From NCBI GenBank assembly GCA_913060555.1, contig CAJXRS010000016.1, forward strand, positions 1-37,852: a stretch of DNA of 37,852 bases, written 5' to 3'. The position numbers and the translations under genes are program-made. This stretch comes from an uncultured Gammaproteobacteria bacterium. Its GTDB lineage: Bacteria > Pseudomonadota > Gammaproteobacteria > Pseudomonadales > Porticoccaceae. Shown in pieces: positions 18,332 to 26,058 of the stretch; within the stretch, counting starts at the first letter, position 1, and every line of letters begins with the position of its first letter. A model generated the notes under the pieces. The model worked only from the letters and a program-made list of their open reading frames with translations, ran no database searches and was not told the DNA's origin.

Positions 18332-20361
18332 GCTGGCTGGTGGGACTATGGCGGTGGATCGATGCCCGGCTCCCGGTGCAACGGGCCTGGGACACCCACA
18401 TGGGCAAGTACTATGCGCCCAAGAACTTCAATTTCTGGTATTTCTTCGGGGTGCTGTCGCTGCTGGTGCTGGTCAACCAGCTGGTTACCGGCATCTGGCT
18501 CACCATGAGCTACGAACCCACGGGGGAAGGAGCCTTCGCCTCGGTCGAGTACATCATGCGCGATGTGGATTACGGGTGGATCCTGCGCTATCTGCACTCC
18601 ACCGGTGCCTCGGCCTTCTTTCTGGTGGTCTATCTGCACATGTTCCGCGGCCTCCTGTACGGCTCCTACCGGGCGCCGCGGGAGCTGGTGTGGCTGTTCG
18701 GCATGGCCATCTACCTGGCGCTGATGGCCGAGGCCTTTCTGGGCTATGTGCTGCCCTGGGGCCAGATGTCCTACTGGGGCGCGCAGGTGATCATCTCGCT
18801 GTTCGGCGCCATCCCGTATTTCGGTGAGGCCATCGTCGAATGGGTACGGGGCGATTACCTCATTTCCGGCATCACCTTGAACCGTTTCTTTGCGCTGCAC
18901 GTGGTGGCCCTGCCCATCGTGCTGCTGGCGCTGGTGGTGTTGCATCTGCTGGCGCTTCACGAGGTGGGATCGAACAATCCCGACGGTATCGAGATCAAGA
19001 AAAACAAGGGCCCCGACGGCGTTCCACTGGACGGTATCCCGTTTCACCCCTATTACACGGTGCACGATCTGGTGCCGGTGGTGGTGTTCCTGTTCGTGTT
19101 CTGTTTCATCGTCTTCTTCATGCCCGAGATGGGCGGCTACTTCATCGAGAAGGCGAATTTCGAGCATTCCAATCCGCTCAAGACGCCCGCCCATATCGCC
19201 CCGGTCTGGTACTTCACGCCCTTCTACTCGATGCTGCGCGCGGTTCCCGACAAATTCATGGGTTTTCTGGTGATGGCGGCCGCGGTGGCCATTCTCTTCG
19301 TGCTGCCCTGGCTCGACCGCAGCCCGGTCAAGTCGATTCGCTACAAGGGCGCCATCAGCCGGGTAGCCATCCTGGTGTTTGCCGCGGCATTCATCATCCT
19401 GGGCATTCTGGGCGTCAAGCAGCCCACGCCGGCGCGCACCTTCCTGGCGCAGCTCTGTACCGGCCTCTATTTCGCCTATTTCGTGCTGATGCCGGTCTGG
19501 ACCCGCATGGAGCGCACCAAGCCAGAGCCGCAGCGGGTGACCATGGACGGCGGCATGGGTTTCTGGCGCTCCCTGGGCGTACTTGCCATCGTGGCGGCGT
19601 TGGTGTTCATTCCCCTTGAGGCGGTGGGCGCCGAGACCGAGCACGAGTGCGGCGCCATCGCCTGCGACGAGGTCGAGATCGATCACAGCGACCAGGCCTC
19701 CCTGCAGCGGGGCGCGCAGGTCTTCGCAAACTATTGCATGGGCTGTCACAGCGCCAAGTACGCGCGCTGGGAGCGCACCGCGGACGATCTGGGCATCCCC
19801 CATCATCTGGTTCTGGAAAACCTGGCCTTTGGAGATCGCAAGATCGGTGACCTGATGACCATCTCCATGCCCGAGCGAGAGGCGAAAAAGTGGTTCGGAG
19901 CCGCTCCGCCGGACCTTACCCTGGTCACCCGCGCCAGATCGCCGGAATGGGTGTACACCTACCTGCGCAACTTCTACGCCGATCCCAGCCGGCCTTTCGG
20001 CGTCAACAACAAGGTATTCAAGGACGTGGGCATGCCCCATGCCCTGCTCGATCTCCAGGGGCTGCCGGCCTGCGCTCCCGGCCCGTCTTTCAATCCCGAT
20101 GGCGGGATGCGGGTCGACCCATTGACCAGCGAGCCACTAGATGATGATCCCTGCGGCAGTTACCAACTGGTGAGCGAGGGCAAGCTGTCCCCGCAAGCGT
20201 TCGATGATGCGACCCGGGATCTGGTCAACTTTCTGAGCTATCTCGCCAACCCGGTCGCGGACGACAGCCGCAGGATCGGTACCGGGGTCCTGCTCTTTCT
20301 CGCCTTCCTGTTCGTATTCGTCTGGTTATTGAACCGCGAATACTGGAAGGACGTGCACTGA
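18328..20361 (+). CDS. petBC: Cytochrome b / cytochrome c1 fusion polyprotein of the bc1 complex
   Basis: One uninterrupted 677-residue frame covers both proteins. Residues 1 to about 405 are cytochrome b, with haem ligands H90, H104, H191 and H206, the Qo motif PVWYFTPFY at 292-300 and eight membrane spans. A hydrophobic signal-like segment (about 411-435) leads into cytochrome c1, with haem motif CMGCH at 470-474, a Met ligand in VGMPHALLDLQG and a C-terminal anchor GTGVLLFLAFLFVFVWLL. Separate petB and petC genes are the rule in gammaproteobacteria. The arrangement resembles FbcH of Bradyrhizobium, where the precursor is cleaved after export. The start overlaps petA as ATGA. Confidence 0.93.
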   Translation: MSWLVGLWRWIDARLPVQRAWDTHMGKYYAPKNFNFWYFFGVLSLLVLVNQLVTGIWLTMSYEPTGEGAFASVEYIMRDVDYGWILRYLHSTGASAFFLVVYLHMFRGLLYGSYRAPRELVWLFGMAIYLALMAEAFLGYVLPWGQMSYWGAQVIISLFGAIPYFGEAIVEWVRGDYLISGITLNRFFALHVVALPIVLLALVVLHLLALHEVGSNNPDGIEIKKNKGPDGVPLDGIPFHPYYTVHDLVPVVVFLFVFCFIVFFMPEMGGYFIEKANFEHSNPLKTPAHIAPVWYFTPFYSMLRAVPDKFMGFLVMAAAVAILFVLPWLDRSPVKSIRYKGAISRVAILVFAAAFIILGILGVKQPTPARTFLAQLCTGLYFAYFVLMPVWTRMERTKPEPQRVTMDGGMGFWRSLGVLAIVAALVFIPLEAVGAETEHECGAIACDEVEIDHSDQASLQRGAQVFANYCMGCHSAKYARWERTADDLGIPHHLVLENLAFGDRKIGDLMTISMPEREAKKWFGAAPPDLTLVTRARSPEWVYTYLRNFYADPSRPFGVNNKVFKDVGMPHALLDLQGLPACAPGPSFNPDGGMRVDPLTSEPLDDDPCGSYQLVSEGKLSPQAFDDATRDLVNFLSYLANPVADDSRRIGTGVLLFLAFLFVFVWLLNREYWKDVH

Positions 20362-20394
20362 ATTTTCCGGAAATCCGGCCGACCGAGGTGAGTG

Positions 20395-21027
20395 ATGGCG
20401 GTAGTGCCCAGACGTTCCACCATGACGCTGTTCTCCGACTCCGCCTGCCAGCGAAGCCATCGCGTGCGCATGGTGCTGGCCGAGAAGGGTGTGGGTGTGG
20501 AAATCGAAGAGGTGGTGCCCGGTGTGGTATCGGAAGATCTTGCCGAGATCAATCCCTATGCCACTGCGCCCACGCTGGTGGATCGGGACCTGGCGCTGCA
20601 CAACACCATGGTGATGATGGAATATCTCGACGAGCGCTTTCCACATCCGCCGCTGCTGCCCGTCTATCCGGTGTCGCGCGCACACAGCCGCCAGTACATG
20701 CACCGCATCGAGGTGGACTGGTGCGTGCCCGCAGAGCAAATCCTCCGCGGTGAGGAGCCCAAGCGCGTCGATCGATTACGCAAGGAGTTGCGGGACAGCC
20801 TCCTCGGCGTGGCTCCCATATTCGCCGATAAGCCTTTCTTCATGAGTGAAGAATTCACCCTGGTGGACTGCTGCATGGCGCCCTTGCTGTGGCGGCTCGA
20901 GATCCTCGGCGTCAAGCTTCCCAACGCGCGCCAGGCGAAACCACTGATCACCTACATGCAGCGGCTCTTTGATCGGCCGGCGTTTCGTGCCAGTCTCACG
21001 GATACCGAACGCAACATGCGCGGTTGA
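20395..21027 (+). CDS. sspA: Stringent starvation protein A
   Basis: This 210-residue glutathione-S-transferase-fold protein binds RNA polymerase in E. coli and affects stationary-phase and acid-stress gene expression. The thioredoxin-like N-terminus MTLFSDSACQRSHRVRMVLAEKG and the C-terminal helical domain with LVDCCMAPLLWRL are typical. AGGTGA lies just before the ATG at 20395. It follows the pet genes by 33 bp and precedes sspB by 30 bp, the standard gammaproteobacterial order. Confidence 0.95.
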   Translation: MAVVPRRSTMTLFSDSACQRSHRVRMVLAEKGVGVEIEEVVPGVVSEDLAEINPYATAPTLVDRDLALHNTMVMMEYLDERFPHPPLLPVYPVSRAHSRQYMHRIEVDWCVPAEQILRGEEPKRVDRLRKELRDSLLGVAPIFADKPFFMSEEFTLVDCCMAPLLWRLEILGVKLPNARQAKPLITYMQRLFDRPAFRASLTDTERNMRG

Positions 21028-21057
21028 ACCGCCCGCGTGGGAAAGAGTCTGGTGACC

Positions 21058-21459
21058 ATGACTTTCAATCGCCCCTACCTCATCCGGGCATTGTACGAGT
21101 GGATCCTCGACAACGACTGCACGCCGCATCTGATCGTCGATGCCGAGGTGCCCGGGGTGACGGTACCGCGGAGCTATGTCCGCGATGGCAAGATCGTACT
21201 CAATATGGCGCCCCGCGCGGTCAGCGGACTGTCCCTGGGGAACGAAGAGATATCCTTCAGCACGCGTTTTGGTGGCACCCCAATCGAGGTGCTGATCCCC
21301 GTGGTCGCGGTGGAGGGCATCTACGCGCGGGAGAACGGGCAGGGCATGGTGTTCCAGCTCGATCCCCAAGGCCCGGAACCGCCGGACCCGGAACCGGATG
21401 GATCCGGAGCGGGCGAGACGTCGTCCGGCAATGGTCCGCGGCTGCGGGTGGTCAAGTGA
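21058..21459 (+). CDS. sspB: ClpXP protease specificity-enhancing factor SspB
   Basis: This protein of about 133 residues begins MTFNRPYLIRALYEWILDND, the SspB hallmark, has the Sm-like tag-binding fold (IVLNMAPRAVSGLSLGNEEISFSTRFGG), a proline/acidic flexible linker and a short C-terminal ClpX-binding motif (PRLRVVK). It delivers ssrA-tagged proteins to ClpXP. Possible starts are GTG 21052 and ATG 21058; ATG 21058 fits the family. GTG 21037 would add seven residues. Confidence 0.93.
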   Translation: MTFNRPYLIRALYEWILDNDCTPHLIVDAEVPGVTVPRSYVRDGKIVLNMAPRAVSGLSLGNEEISFSTRFGGTPIEVLIPVVAVEGIYARENGQGMVFQLDPQGPEPPDPEPDGSGAGETSSGNGPRLRVVK

Positions 21460-21489
21460 AGCGACCCGAATTGACGGGAGGAGACAACG

Positions 21490-22668
21490 ATGAATGATCC
21501 AGTAGTGATTGCCGGCGCCGCTCGCACCCCCATGGGGGGGATGATGGGCGCGCTTGCCGGCGTGGCCGTTGGAGATTTGGGCGCGGCCGCGATTCAGGCC
21601 GCCCTGGAGCGCGCCCGGGTGGCGCCCGACCAAATCGACGAGGTACTGATGGGCTGTGTGCTGCCCGCCGGCGTAGGCCAGGCGCCGGCCCGCCAGGCAG
21701 CCCTGGGTGCCGGGATCCCGGTGGGCACCAGCGCCACCACGGTCAACAAGATGTGCGGCTCCGGCATGAAGACCGTGATGATGGCCTGCGACACCCTGCT
21801 TGCCGGGCATGCCAGCGTGCTGGTGGCGGGCGGCATGGAAAACATGAGCAACTCCCCCTACCTGCTGCCCAAGGCGCGTGGCGGCTACCGCTTGGGCCAC
21901 GGGGAACTCCTCGACCACATGTACACCGACGGCCTGCAGGACGCTTATACCGGCGGCCTCATGGGCGTCTTCGCCGAGCAGTGCGCCGGCAAATACGAGT
22001 TCACCCGAGAGCAGCAGGACGCCTATGCGGTGGAGTCCCTGCGCCGTGCCAATGCGGCGATCGCCGAGGGCAAGTTCAAGGCCGAGATCGTGCCGGTGAC
22101 GGTGAGGGCTCGCGCCGGCGAGCAGCTGGTCGATACCGACGAGCAGCCGGGCAACGCCCGGATCGACAAGATCCCGACACTGAAGCCGGCCTTCAAGAAG
22201 GATGGTACCGTCACCCCCGCCAACGCCAGCTCGATTTCCGATGGCGCCGCCGCCCTGGTACTGATGCGCCAGAGCGAGGCCGAGGCGCGCGGCCTGCGGC
22301 CGCTGGCCGTGGTCCGCGGCTATAGCCAGTTCGCCCAGGAGCCGGAATGGTTCACCACCGCGCCCGTGGGCGCGCTCAAGCGGCTTTTCGAGCAGGTCGG
22401 CTGGAGTCCCTCCGAGGTGGATCTCTACGAAATCAACGAAGCTTTCGCCGTGGTGCCCATGGCGGCGATGCGCGAGCTCGACCTGCCCCATACCAAGGTC
22501 AATGTCCATGGCGGCGCCTGCGCCCTGGGCCATCCGCTGGGCGCCAGCGGTGGGCGCATCATCGTCACCCTGCTGGCGGCATTGCAGACCCATGGCCTGC
22601 GCAAGGGGGTTGCCAGCCTGTGTATCGGTGGCGGCGAAGCGACGGCGATAGCGGTGGAGCGGCTGTAA
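21490..22668 (+). CDS. phaA: Acetyl-CoA C-acetyltransferase (biosynthetic-type thiolase)
   Basis: This 392-residue thiolase has its nucleophilic cysteine at residue 89 (NKMCGSGMK), the histidine motif NVHGGACALGHPLGASG and the second cysteine in LCIGGGEATA. It condenses two acetyl-CoA molecules or cleaves acetoacetyl-CoA. A GGGAGGAG ribosome binding site is strong. It lies 30 bp behind sspB, so read-through is possible. The exact role (polyhydroxyalkanoate synthesis, ketone-body or fatty-acid turnover) cannot be told from the context, so the symbol is provisional; atoB is the alternative. Confidence 0.85.
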   Translation: MNDPVVIAGAARTPMGGMMGALAGVAVGDLGAAAIQAALERARVAPDQIDEVLMGCVLPAGVGQAPARQAALGAGIPVGTSATTVNKMCGSGMKTVMMACDTLLAGHASVLVAGGMENMSNSPYLLPKARGGYRLGHGELLDHMYTDGLQDAYTGGLMGVFAEQCAGKYEFTREQQDAYAVESLRRANAAIAEGKFKAEIVPVTVRARAGEQLVDTDEQPGNARIDKIPTLKPAFKKDGTVTPANASSISDGAAALVLMRQSEAEARGLRPLAVVRGYSQFAQEPEWFTTAPVGALKRLFEQVGWSPSEVDLYEINEAFAVVPMAAMRELDLPHTKVNVHGGACALGHPLGASGGRIIVTLLAALQTHGLRKGVASLCIGGGEATAIAVERL

Positions 22669-22800
22669 GCGGCCACGGCAAATCCGGCAGGATCGGGGCC
22701 CGCTCAAGACCTGCCGCTCCCAACGGTGGACGCTGGACGCGACGCAAGGGTCGGTGCTTCGCGCTTGGCCCGCGCCTATCGACCCTAGCGTCGGGCTGCG

Positions 22801-22838
22801 CGCGCCATTCAATCAATAACGCGCCATTCAGTCAATAA
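22801..22838 (+). repeat. Tandem 19-bp repeat in the gap before the sigma-54 regulator
   Basis: CGCGCCATTCAATCAATAA (22801-22819) is followed at once by CGCGCCATTCAGTCAATAA (22820-22838), with one mismatch. The 408-bp gap 22669-23076 holds no convincing gene or terminator. It grows AT-richer toward the regulator and probably holds the regulator's promoter, but no good -35/-10 pair stands out. The repeats could be tandem binding sites. Confidence 0.6.
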
Positions 22839-23076
22839 ATAGACCCGCTTGGCAGATTCATTGAGGAGCGGATCTCAGTTTTCAATGTATCATTCCACTA
22901 CTCTGAATATAGGTTCGCCCAGGGACGACGGGCGGCCGGACGACCGCGCCCGACGGCGGTGGGAGGACAGGGGCTTCCCGCCACAACGCGGCTGAAGCAC
23001 CTTTGACTCCGGACGGCAACAAGGCGCGAACTAGCATGCACAAGGAGTTCGGCGACTGTCAGCGCCAGAGGGATCC

Positions 23077-24462
23077 ATGCCAAGAGTAAAGAGTACGGTT
23101 TGCAAAGATAACCAGATGAGCGCGGTACTGCTGGTGACCGATAAGGTGTCCCAGCTCACCGCAACCGCCGTTCAGCAACTGCTGCCACACTGGAAATGGC
23201 AGGTGGTGAATGACAGTTCCAGGTTGGCGGAAGCCGCCGATCCCGACGCCTTGGTAGGTATCCTCTTTCCGCCGCAGAGTCTGGATCAAAGCTCGAGCCT
23301 CTGGGCCGAGCGGGTCACCCAGGCCTGTCCCAGCTTTCTCTGGATCGCGGTCGTCGCCGAGCATCATTGTGAGAATTCCGAATTCATGAGTGTCGTGGCC
23401 GCTACCTGCCACGATTTCGTCACCACGCCCCTGGAGCAGATGACCGAGCTGCTGCCCGGCATCCTCGGCCATGCGGCGGGTTTTGCCCGGTTGCGCGCGC
23501 AGCTGCTCGGTGCCGGCCGTCATGCCGAGATCCCCGACATGGTCGGCAGTTGCCCGCCCATGAAGCGGCTGGGAAAGCTCATAGCGAAATTCGCGCGCGT
23601 GCATTCTCCGGTCATGATCTGTGGCGAGAGCGGCACCGGCAAGGAGTTGGTGGCCCAGGCGATCCATCGCGCCTCGGCCCGTGCCCAGGGGCCCTTCGTC
23701 GCCGTGAACTGCGGCGCCATTCCCGAAAACCTGTTCGAATCGGAGCTGTTCGGGCACGTCAAGGGGGCCTTTACCGGGGCGGTCCAGGACCGCCCCGGCC
23801 GCGCCGAGTTGGCCGATGGCGGCACCCTGTTTCTGGACGAGATCGGCGATCTTCCCCTCTCGCATCAGGTCAAGATCCTGCGCTTTCTCCAGGAGGGCTG
23901 CTTCGAGCGTGTGGGCTCCGGCCGTTCTGTTCGGGTGGACGTACGCATCGTCGCCGCCACCCACCTCGATCTCGAGGCCGCGGTCAAGGCGCAGTCATTT
24001 CGGGAGGATCTCTTTTATCGTCTGAATGTCTTGCAGCTCAAGGTGCCCCCACTGCGCGAACGCGGCGACGATATCGAATCGCTGGCGGCACACTTCCTCG
24101 TGCAAGTCCGCGCCAAGACCTCCACGGAGGCCAGTGCCTTCAGCGCCGATGCCCTGCTCGCCCTGCGCCGTTACCGCTGGCCCGGCAATGTGCGCGAGTT
24201 GATCAACCGGGTCAGCAAGGCCGCGGTCATGGCGGAGGGAGCCCTCGTCACTCCCGCGGATCTCGATCTGCCCGATCCGCGCGAGCGTCCCAGTGCCCGG
24301 GTCGTCAATCTCCAGGAAACCCGTGAGCGGGCTGAGCGGGCGGCGATCGAGCATGCCCTGCGCGACAGTAACTACAACGTCTCCCAGGCGGCCGGTCTGC
24401 TGGGCGTATCCCGCATGACCATCTACCGCTTACTCGAAAAGCACGGCATCGAAATCTCCTGA
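23077..24462 (+). CDS. Sigma-54-dependent transcriptional activator with degenerate receiver-like domain
   Basis: This 461-residue enhancer-binding protein has three parts. Residues 14-135 look like a receiver fold, but the usual phospho-acceptor Asp is replaced (GILFPPQ at 61-67) and the usual Lys is Thr (DFVTTPLE). The AAA+ domain has Walker A GESGTGKE (183-190), the sigma-54 contact loop GAFTGA (230-235), Walker B GTLFLDEIGDLP (249-260) and FREDLFYRL (308-316). A Fis-type helix-turn-helix spans about 433-455. It recalls FleQ/VpsR-type matrix regulators, some of which respond to c-di-GMP. It most likely drives the sigma-54 promoter at 24824, 0.36 kb downstream. AGAGGG precedes the chosen ATG. 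Confidence 0.88.
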   Translation: MPRVKSTVCKDNQMSAVLLVTDKVSQLTATAVQQLLPHWKWQVVNDSSRLAEAADPDALVGILFPPQSLDQSSSLWAERVTQACPSFLWIAVVAEHHCENSEFMSVVAATCHDFVTTPLEQMTELLPGILGHAAGFARLRAQLLGAGRHAEIPDMVGSCPPMKRLGKLIAKFARVHSPVMICGESGTGKELVAQAIHRASARAQGPFVAVNCGAIPENLFESELFGHVKGAFTGAVQDRPGRAELADGGTLFLDEIGDLPLSHQVKILRFLQEGCFERVGSGRSVRVDVRIVAATHLDLEAAVKAQSFREDLFYRLNVLQLKVPPLRERGDDIESLAAHFLVQVRAKTSTEASAFSADALLALRRYRWPGNVRELINRVSKAAVMAEGALVTPADLDLPDPRERPSARVVNLQETRERAERAAIEHALRDSNYNVSQAAGLLGVSRMTIYRLLEKHGIEIS

Positions 24463-24724
24463 GCCTCATTACTCGACGTTTGTCCAGAGTCGGCCCGCTT
24501 GCCGCGGTCCACTGCCCCGCGGCGAATGGCTCGCGCCCACACCCCTCCGCCATGCACCCGGGTCAGCCCTGCCCGAGCTGCCCTCTAAGCCTATTGCCTA
24601 CGTAAATTTCCGAAAAATGCCAGGGCTTGGTCGGACCGCTATTCGGCCCCTTGTAACGGCCTTGAGCTACTTGAAGACAGTCCATTAACCAACTGTTTTT
24701 ATAAAGATTTTAACTTTATCGGTT

Positions 24725-24740
24725 TGTGAGCTGTGTCACA
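24725..24740. promoter_or_regulatory. Perfect CRP/Vfr-type binding palindrome
   Basis: TGTGAGCTGTGTCACA matches the CRP core TGTGA-N6-TCACA exactly, with flanking T-rich bases on the left (TT) and CTTTT on the right. It is centred about 117 bp upstream of the predicted transcript start. It could bind a CRP/Vfr-family protein and couple the operon to cAMP. Because it lies at a typical enhancer distance, it could instead be the activator's own upstream site. Confidence 0.6.
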
Positions 24741-24804
24741 CTTTTGCGACCCTGGTCGGGAAGTTTTCGTTTCCGGGACAGCCTTTCCAAATAAAACCTT
24801 TATT

Positions 24805-24817
24805 TATCAATATGTTG
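24805..24817 (+). promoter_or_regulatory. IHF consensus site next to the sigma-54 promoter
   Basis: TATCAATATGTTG matches the IHF consensus WATCAANNNNTTR at every fixed position and lies in AT-rich DNA between the CRP-type palindrome and the -24 element. IHF bending between enhancer and promoter is standard for sigma-54 promoters. The site is closer to the promoter (about -45 to -33) than most known cases, so function is only inferred. Confidence 0.5.
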
Positions 24818-24823
24818 CATTAA

Positions 24824-24839
24824 TGGCACGGCTGTTGCT
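24824..24839 (+). promoter_or_regulatory. Sigma-54 (-24/-12) promoter of the amyloid operon
   Basis: TGGCACGGCTGTTGCT matches the sigma-54 consensus TGGCACG-N4-TTGCW at every defined base, with the GG and GC dinucleotides at the required spacing. The transcript should start near 24850, giving a leader of about 225 nt to the first amyloid gene. An activator gene lies directly upstream and rpoN itself is in the window. Confidence 0.88.
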
Positions 24840-25075
24840 TTGTTTGGAGTGTCCAAAGCTGCCAGCCCGCGGCTCGTGCGGCAGAGAACCGGTACAGAAA
24901 GCCGGTGCAAGACGAGCAAGCCGAGCAGGCAAGAAGGCGAATGGACGGGACGAACGGAAGCCAACTTTGGCGCTAGGTGGCGCCACTGTTGCCGCAGTGC
25001 CGGTCGCAGTTATCGAGCAAAGCGAAAAGCAACCTGCTGTGGTAGCTGGTTGCAGAGAGAAAGAGGGGATTGAGC

Positions 25076-25870
25076 ATGCCGTCAAGCGGAAAGGCCGGTG
25101 AGTGGGGATCCTGTGCCCGAGTCGGGATGGGTGCCGAGTCTGGTGCGCTTGCGCCGCCAGCGCGGAGTGCCGCCAAACCCGACGGCGGCTTTCGTCTTCG
25201 CTGTCCCCATCGCCCCCGCCCCTCCTGCTCTCGCCTGTGTGCGCTGCTCGTCGCCTGGTGCGCGGCGGTGAGCCCCGCTTGGGCCGATACCACCGTGCAA
25301 GCGGAACTCGCCGATGTCGGCGGCAATGCCGGTGGCGCGGCGGTTGATATCAGCACCATAGGCCCGGCGCTGCAGCGCTCCACCGGTCTGGTGACGGTCA
25401 ACCAGACCGCCGGCGACGGCAACGTCCAGCAGAACTCCGCCGCCCTTGCCGAGAGCGAGGGCCACAGCGTCGCCGCAGTCAATGCCGTGCAGGCGCTGGA
25501 ACGGGTTGTCCCCGCCGTCGACCAGTTGCTGACCGCCGACATCGAATCCGGCGCCTTCGACGATGCGCTGGGGGTCTATCTGGTCAATCAGTCCGCGGGT
25601 GTGGGCAACAGCCAGCTCAACGGTGCCGCGATCGCCGTCGGCGGCGTATCGGCACTCGCCATCGTCCAGTTGGACGATGCACGGTTACAGGAGCAGAGCG
25701 TCGGCAGCGCCGTGCCTCTGCTCCCCGAGGAAGGTGGCGCGCAGGTTTCGACCGGCGCCAACCTGGCTCCGGACGCCTTCGCGGGCGCCCGGGGTCTGTT
25801 TCTGGTGAACCAGGCCGCCGGCAACAACAACGCCACGGCCAACACCTTCACAATGTCGGCTTCGCCCTAG
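25076..25870 (+). CDS. fapB: Fap-type amyloid minor subunit (FapB-like), secreted
   Basis: This 264-residue protein has a long basic N-region, a hydrophobic core (LCALLVAWCAAVSPAWA) and a predicted signal cleavage near residue 70. The mature part contains three spaced copies of a motif, at about 104-126, 166-188 and 240-262: VNQTAGDGNVQQN, VNQSAGVGNSQLN and VNQAAGNNNATAN. Regularly placed Asn/Gln residues after AG are what Fap amyloid repeats show. GAGGGG lies seven bases before the ATG. It is the first gene behind the sigma-54 promoter. In Fap systems FapB is thought to nucleate FapC fibres; that role is inferred. The mature protein has no cysteine. Confidence 0.7.
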   Translation: MPSSGKAGEWGSCARVGMGAESGALAPPARSAAKPDGGFRLRCPHRPRPSCSRLCALLVAWCAAVSPAWADTTVQAELADVGGNAGGAAVDISTIGPALQRSTGLVTVNQTAGDGNVQQNSAALAESEGHSVAAVNAVQALERVVPAVDQLLTADIESGAFDDALGVYLVNQSAGVGNSQLNGAAIAVGGVSALAIVQLDDARLQEQSVGSAVPLLPEEGGAQVSTGANLAPDAFAGARGLFLVNQAAGNNNATANTFTMSASP

Positions 25871-25899
25871 CGGCCGCCGAAAATCCGGGGAGACCAATC

Positions 25900-26058
25900 A
25901 TGTATCGATCAGCCGTTGGATCATCGCTGCAGGCGTCCCGCGCCGGCGACGTGGCGACTGGCCATGCATGCCCGGCCTCCCTCGGGTTTTCGCCGGCCGC
26001 CCCGGCGGAACGGCAATCACCACCCCGAAGCATGTCATCATCAAGGAGAACGACATGA
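25900..26058 (+). CDS. Possible 52-residue small ORF coupled to the major amyloid gene
   Basis: A frame starting at ATG 25900 has GGGGAG seven bases upstream and runs 52 codons. Its TGA stop overlaps the next gene's ATG as ATGA. The peptide is Ser/Pro/Arg-rich, without a signal peptide or a known motif. It may be a leader peptide that couples translation of the amyloid gene, or chance in GC-rich DNA. It fills most of the 184-bp gap between the two subunit genes. Confidence 0.25.
   Translation: MYRSAVGSSLQASRAGDVATGHACPASLGFSPAAPAERQSPPRSMSSSRRTT

Larger units (their letters stand above)
24463..25075 (+). promoter_or_regulatory. AT-rich control region and long leader of the amyloid operon
   Basis: This 613-bp gap is markedly richer in A+T than its surroundings from about 24590 to 24840. 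It contains a GC hairpin near 24497-24520 without a T-run, a small dyad ACAGT-10-ACTGT (24677-24696), a CRP-type palindrome, an IHF consensus and a sigma-54 promoter. About 225 nt of leader RNA follow, with several short potential hairpins. No credible coding frame was found in it. Confidence 0.7.

Noticed and set aside
19530-19640. Frameshift or lost stop between petB and petC as an assembly error
   Set aside because: Both halves are full-length and in the same frame with a signal-like junction, and no abrupt change in protein pattern is seen, so a true fusion is preferred, though re-reading the junction remains worthwhile.
24497-24520. Terminator behind the sigma-54 regulator
   Set aside because: A GC stem (GCCGCGG/CCGCGGC) is present, but no T-run follows, so termination cannot be claimed.
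24850-25075. A GEMM-type c-di-GMP riboswitch in the amyloid leader
   Set aside because: I could not find the conserved GEMM core segments or the tetraloop-receptor pair; only generic short hairpins are visible.
24733-25101. A GTG-initiated frame of about 122 codons covering the sigma-54 promoter
   Set aside because: It overlies the promoter, IHF-like site and leader, has no ribosome binding site and no recognisable protein pattern, and overlaps the first amyloid gene.
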